Shown here in pieces: positions 5,523 through 7,117 of a stretch of DNA of 7,117 nucleotides. Every line of letters begins with the position of its first letter. Positions within the stretch are counted from its first letter, which is position 1. Both the position numbers and the translations under genes were made by a program. The notes beneath the pieces are model-generated. The model saw nothing but the letters and a program-made list of their open reading frames with translations, searched no databases and was not told where the DNA came from. Source of the stretch: Candidatus Roizmanbacteria bacterium RIFCSPHIGHO2_02_FULL_43_11. Lineage in GTDB: Bacteria; Patescibacteriota; Microgenomatia; UBA1406; HO2-37-13b. The stretch covers positions 3,452 through 10,568 of the forward strand of contig MFZT01000002.1 of the NCBI GenBank assembly GCA_001789515.1, in the 5' to 3' direction.

Positions 5523-5558
5523 GCAATGTGTATAGTATTTCTATTTAGGGCATTTACC

Positions 5559-6152
5559 TCAATATGACTCAAGGCGCTGAAAGAAAAACCGCACAGCCCA
5601 TGCCCACGACCCGTTTGATCCTGGAGTGTATTTCTTCATAATCTGCTCAGTTGTAATAAGGCCCTTATCAAGGTAATTCTGCTTAATACCGTCAGAGACT
5701 GTCCTAATAGCTTCATCATAAGTTGAAAATCTTGTTACCATATCGCCATAAATACCCCACCCCCAACAATTATAGGAATTTTCAGGTATAAATCTGCATG
5801 CCGTAGATTCCTGCAAAGCAATTGCCACAAGAAGCCTATAGTCATAACCATACTTATCCGCTTCCTCAACCAACAGGTCTGCATAGTCGAAAAGCGGCGA
5901 GTTGATGGAACGCAAATAGCGCCGAAGCTTTGCGGCACGCCCGTCAATAAGTTTTACGTCAGCCTCAAATGAACCTAGTTTCACAAGGGTTTCGTCTGCC
6001 TGAATATTATCGATCGTTGCAATTTCAGCCAAGATACGCTGCTGGGCTTTCTGAACCTGGAGAGTGTGATTAAAAGTTACAATGAGAAATACGTTTGCAA
6101 CAAAGAAAACACAAAAAAGCACAGTGAGAGTTCCTAGTCTGCATATATTCAT
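5559..6152 (-). CDS. Membrane-anchored lysozyme/glucosaminidase-like protein
   Basis: A paralogue of the secreted hydrolase at 4752-5327, 197 residues long. An N-terminal hydrophobic helix (about 8-27) with no convincing cleavage site suggests an uncleaved membrane anchor. A helical, probably coiled segment follows (about 30-85). The C-terminal catalytic-type domain begins around 90. LLVAIALQES carries a candidate catalytic glutamate, E115. SYNCWGWG at 126-133 corresponds to SYNPFGWG in the paralogue. FSTYDEAIRTVSDGIKQNYL and YTPGSNGSWAWAVRFFFQRLE complete the domain. Cysteines at 119 and 129 could form a disulfide outside the cell. The substrate is probably peptidoglycan, but this is inferred from family resemblance. 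The ATG at 6150-6152 shares four bases with the TGA of the methyltransferase gene upstream, so the two are co-transcribed and likely translationally coupled. Confidence 0.82.
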   Translation of the reverse strand: MNICRLGTLTVLFCVFFVANVFLIVTFNHTLQVQKAQQRILAEIATIDNIQADETLVKLGSFEADVKLIDGRAAKLRRYLRSINSPLFDYADLLVEEADKYGYDYRLLVAIALQESTACRFIPENSYNCWGWGIYGDMVTRFSTYDEAIRTVSDGIKQNYLDKGLITTEQIMKKYTPGSNGSWAWAVRFFFQRLESY

Positions 6153-6730
6153 AATTTGTAGTAATACGTGGGAAATGGTTTACCCTTCAGTATTGTATAC
6201 AGTTTATCCGAAAGTAGTGGAATTACAAAACCATAAGAGATAACGACTGTGCCAGGAGGACAAGATCGGATGATTTTCTTACCAAGATGGTCCATATAGC
6301 GAGGGAGAAGGAAGATGTAAATGATGGGAGGAAGCTGGTGATGGATCCTATACAAAGCCGGGCGTTGGCAAAGCCCGGCGTCGTACAGGTCAGCGCGGAT
6401 AAACTGAACGTCGGTTTTCGCTATTCTGGCGCGCAATTTGCTGAGAAATATGAGCACAGGATTTATCTCGTATCCGATCGCATTCAAACCAAACTCTTTA
6501 GCTGCTGTAATCACAACTCGACCGTCCCCAGAGCCTAAATCGATAAAAGTTTGATCCTTGCGAGGCCTGGCTCTGGCAATGACGGGCTTTGTAGAAACTC
6601 TCGTAGGCACAAATGGTGCATGTTTGAGAGCTGAAAAGGAAAGAGTGGAAATGTAGATACAAGCCCAGATAAGAAAAGTTAGGATGCCGAATTCTGCAAT
6701 CCAAAATACAAGCACATCGAGCGTGGGCAT
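6149..6730 (-). CDS. Membrane-anchored class I SAM-dependent methyltransferase
   Basis: 193 residues. An N-terminal hydrophobic helix (about 7-27) is followed by PFVPT (39-43), a motif I associate with small methyltransferases of Patescibacteria. Motif I is FIDLGSGDGR (62-71), the SAM-binding glycine loop. Strand 2 ends in the acidic residue E88 (GYEINP), expected to hold the ribose. FIRADLYD (110-117) is the next motif, and YIFLLPRYM (138-146) is the post-IV strand. The C-terminus PTYYYKL looks complete. The substrate is unknown. Between residues about 118 and 137 there is an unusual Arg/His/Pro-containing stretch. It appears about 11 residues longer than I expect for the family, and its DNA holds a GC-rich palindrome. 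The gene overlaps the following hydrolase gene by ATGA. Its start at 6728-6730 lies close to divergent tRNA promoters, and its own promoter is weak or unclear. Confidence 0.85.
   Translation of the reverse strand: MPTLDVLVFWIAEFGILTFLIWACIYISTLSFSALKHAPFVPTRVSTKPVIARARPRKDQTFIDLGSGDGRVVITAAKEFGLNAIGYEINPVLIFLSKLRARIAKTDVQFIRADLYDAGLCQRPALYRIHHQLPPIIYIFLLPRYMDHLGKKIIRSCPPGTVVISYGFVIPLLSDKLYTILKGKPFPTYYYKL
6353..6380. repeat. GC-rich palindrome with direct repeats inside the methyltransferase gene
   Basis: gccgggc (6357-6363) and gcccggc (6373-6379) are perfect 7-base inverted arms around a 9-base loop. The same segment also holds two direct 12-base copies, caaagccgggcg at 6353-6364 and caaagcccggcg at 6369-6380, with one mismatch. 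It is clearly richer in GC than its surroundings and lies in the coding stretch that appears inserted in the methyltransferase. Confidence 0.7.
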
Positions 6731-6743
6731 ATGTCTATGTTAC

Positions 6744-6763
6744 GCTATTTTTGTTATAATAGC
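6744..6763. repeat. Inverted repeat over the tRNA-Arg -10 region
   Basis: gctatt (6744-6749) and aatagc (6758-6763) are perfect 6-base arms with an 8-base centre. The repeat covers the extended -10 element of the tRNA-Arg promoter and lies upstream of the divergent methyltransferase gene. It could be an operator, or chance in AT-rich promoter DNA. Confidence 0.35.
6752..6760 (+). promoter_or_regulatory. tRNA-Arg promoter (extended -10)
   Basis: TG-T-TATAAT on the plus strand is a perfect extended -10; the hexamer is at 6755-6760. No good -35 is found 17 bases upstream. The expected start near 6767 leaves a pre-tRNA leader of about 17 bases. On the opposite strand, TAACAT at 6737-6742 or TATTAT at 6756-6761 are weak candidates for the methyltransferase -10. 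Confidence 0.65.
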
Positions 6764-6783
6764 GGCATCGAATGGTGAGAATA

Positions 6784-6858
6784 GCCTCCGTAGCTTAACG
6801 GATAGAGTACGTGGCTTCGGACCATGTGATGGGGGTTCGATTCCCTCCGGAGGCGCCA
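6784..6858 (+). tRNA. tRNA-Arg (anticodon UCG), CCA encoded
   Basis: The acceptor is GCCTCCG/CGGAGGC with discriminator G. The anticodon stem is CGTGG/CCATG around loop CTTCGGA, giving anticodon TCG at 6817-6819, which reads CGN arginine codons. The T arm is GGGGG-TTCGATT-CCCTC. The gene encodes its own 3' CCA at 6856-6858, unlike the Val and Leu genes in this window. Confidence 0.95.
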
Positions 6859-6874
6859 GCCCAGCTCTAAAATG

Positions 6875-6883
6875 TGCTATAGT
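6875..6883 (+). promoter_or_regulatory. Possible tRNA-His promoter (extended -10)
   Basis: TG-C-TATAGT (hexamer at 6878-6883, 5 of 6 to TATAAT) lies between the two tRNA genes, with no good -35. It would start transcription near 6890, about 33 bases before tRNA-His. The two tRNAs may instead be co-transcribed from the tRNA-Arg promoter. Confidence 0.4.
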
Positions 6884-6922
6884 GCAGATGTTTTGCCTAT
6901 GGCTGAGAAATGGTGCTGCATT

Positions 6923-6997
6923 GGTGGCTGTAGCTCAGCTGGTTAGAGCGACAGTTTGTGGAACTGTAGGTCGCGGGTTCGAATCCCGTCAGTCACC
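6923..6997 (+). tRNA. tRNA-His (anticodon GUG)
   Basis: The acceptor GTGGCTG (6924-6930) pairs with CAGTCAC (6990-6996), with one G-U pair. A genomic G at 6923 fits the required G-1, and C73 at 6997 pairs with it. The anticodon stem is ACAGT/ACTGT around loop TTGTGGA, giving anticodon GTG at 6958-6960. The T arm is GCGGG-TTCGAAT-CCCGT. After C73 the DNA reads CA-T, one C short of an encoded CCA, so the tail must be added or completed enzymatically. Confidence 0.95.
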
Positions 6998-7053
6998 CAT
7001 TGAATTCGGGATCATCAGAATAATCAGTAGGGGCTTGACTAGTTAAGTAGAAA

Positions 7054-7117
7054 CTATCGGCCTTGTTTAATTAATAACTTCAAGAGTTTTTCCATATCAT
7101 CTCGATGATTAAATCTC
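7054..7117 (-). CDS. C-terminal end of an unidentified protein (runs off right edge)
   Basis: The minus strand has an open frame from the window edge to a TAG at 7054-7056, encoding RFNHRDDMEKLLKLLIKQGR. The amphipathic acidic/leucine pattern looks like the C-terminal helix of a real protein. The shape 'FN-x-x-x-D-x-x-x-L-L-x-x-L' recalls the end of class V aminotransferases and cysteine desulfurases, but 20 residues cannot establish this. The other two frames on this strand stop within 12 codons of the window edge. It would end convergently with the tRNA-His gene, 57 bases from it. Confidence 0.4.
   Translation of the reverse strand, partial: RFNHRDDMEKLLKLLIKQGR

Noticed and set aside
5341..5526. 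A 61-codon minus-strand frame upstream of the secreted hydrolase
   Set aside because: It begins inside the TTGACA promoter, covers strong RNA hairpins and has no protein-like pattern.
6290..6400. Frameshift pair as an explanation for the odd methyltransferase stretch
   Set aside because: The other frames do not restore the expected family sequence, and conserved motifs on both sides are in one frame.
6684..7046. A 120-codon plus-strand frame
   Set aside because: It runs straight through the tRNA-Arg and tRNA-His genes and the methyltransferase 5' end.
7030..7050. Near-palindrome CTTGACTAGTTAAG as a bidirectional terminator
   Set aside because: It is AT-rich with a central mismatch pair and has no flanking U-run.

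Overview
The window reads as a piece of a streamlined genome, probably from the Candidate Phyla Radiation (Patescibacteria, Parcubacteria-like). The evidence is indirect. The threonyl-tRNA synthetase lacks its TGS domain. The trigger factor lacks its PPIase domain. There is a DUF5660-like protein, and a small membrane-anchored methyltransferase of a kind I associate with this group. Genes are short and tightly packed, and none has a recognisable Shine-Dalgarno sequence. This is inference from gene content; no 16S or ribosomal marker is complete here.

All protein genes lie on the minus strand, so read right to left. At the right edge is the last ~20 codons of an unidentified gene. Two plus-strand tRNA genes, Arg(UCG) and His(GUG), follow at about 6784-6997, divergent from the next operon. 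That operon holds a TM-anchored class I methyltransferase and a membrane-anchored lysozyme/glucosaminidase-like protein, joined by an ATGA overlap. Next comes a very good promoter (TTGACA-17-TATACT), a ~160-nt structured leader, and a secreted paralogue of the hydrolase. Then follow tRNA-Leu(UAG), trigger factor, a DUF5660-like coiled-coil protein, a small membrane protein, tRNA-Val(GAC) with a decayed tRNA fragment in its promoter, an unrecognised 179-aa protein, thrS, and the first 36 codons of infC at the left edge.

Functionally this is a translation block (thrS-infC, four tRNAs, a ribosome-bound chaperone) next to a small cell-envelope block (two peptidoglycan-hydrolase-like proteins and a methyltransferase). 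The thrS-infC order is a classical conserved arrangement.

The clearest non-routine observations are these. Several -10 boxes lie so close to the start codon that the mRNAs should be leaderless or nearly so. In contrast, one hydrolase gene has a long folded leader. The methyltransferase carries an apparent in-frame, palindrome-bearing insertion inside its Rossmann core. infC appears to start inside the end of thrS. I see no CRISPR array, transposase, phage gene or convincing intrinsic terminator, and no clearly new multigene system.
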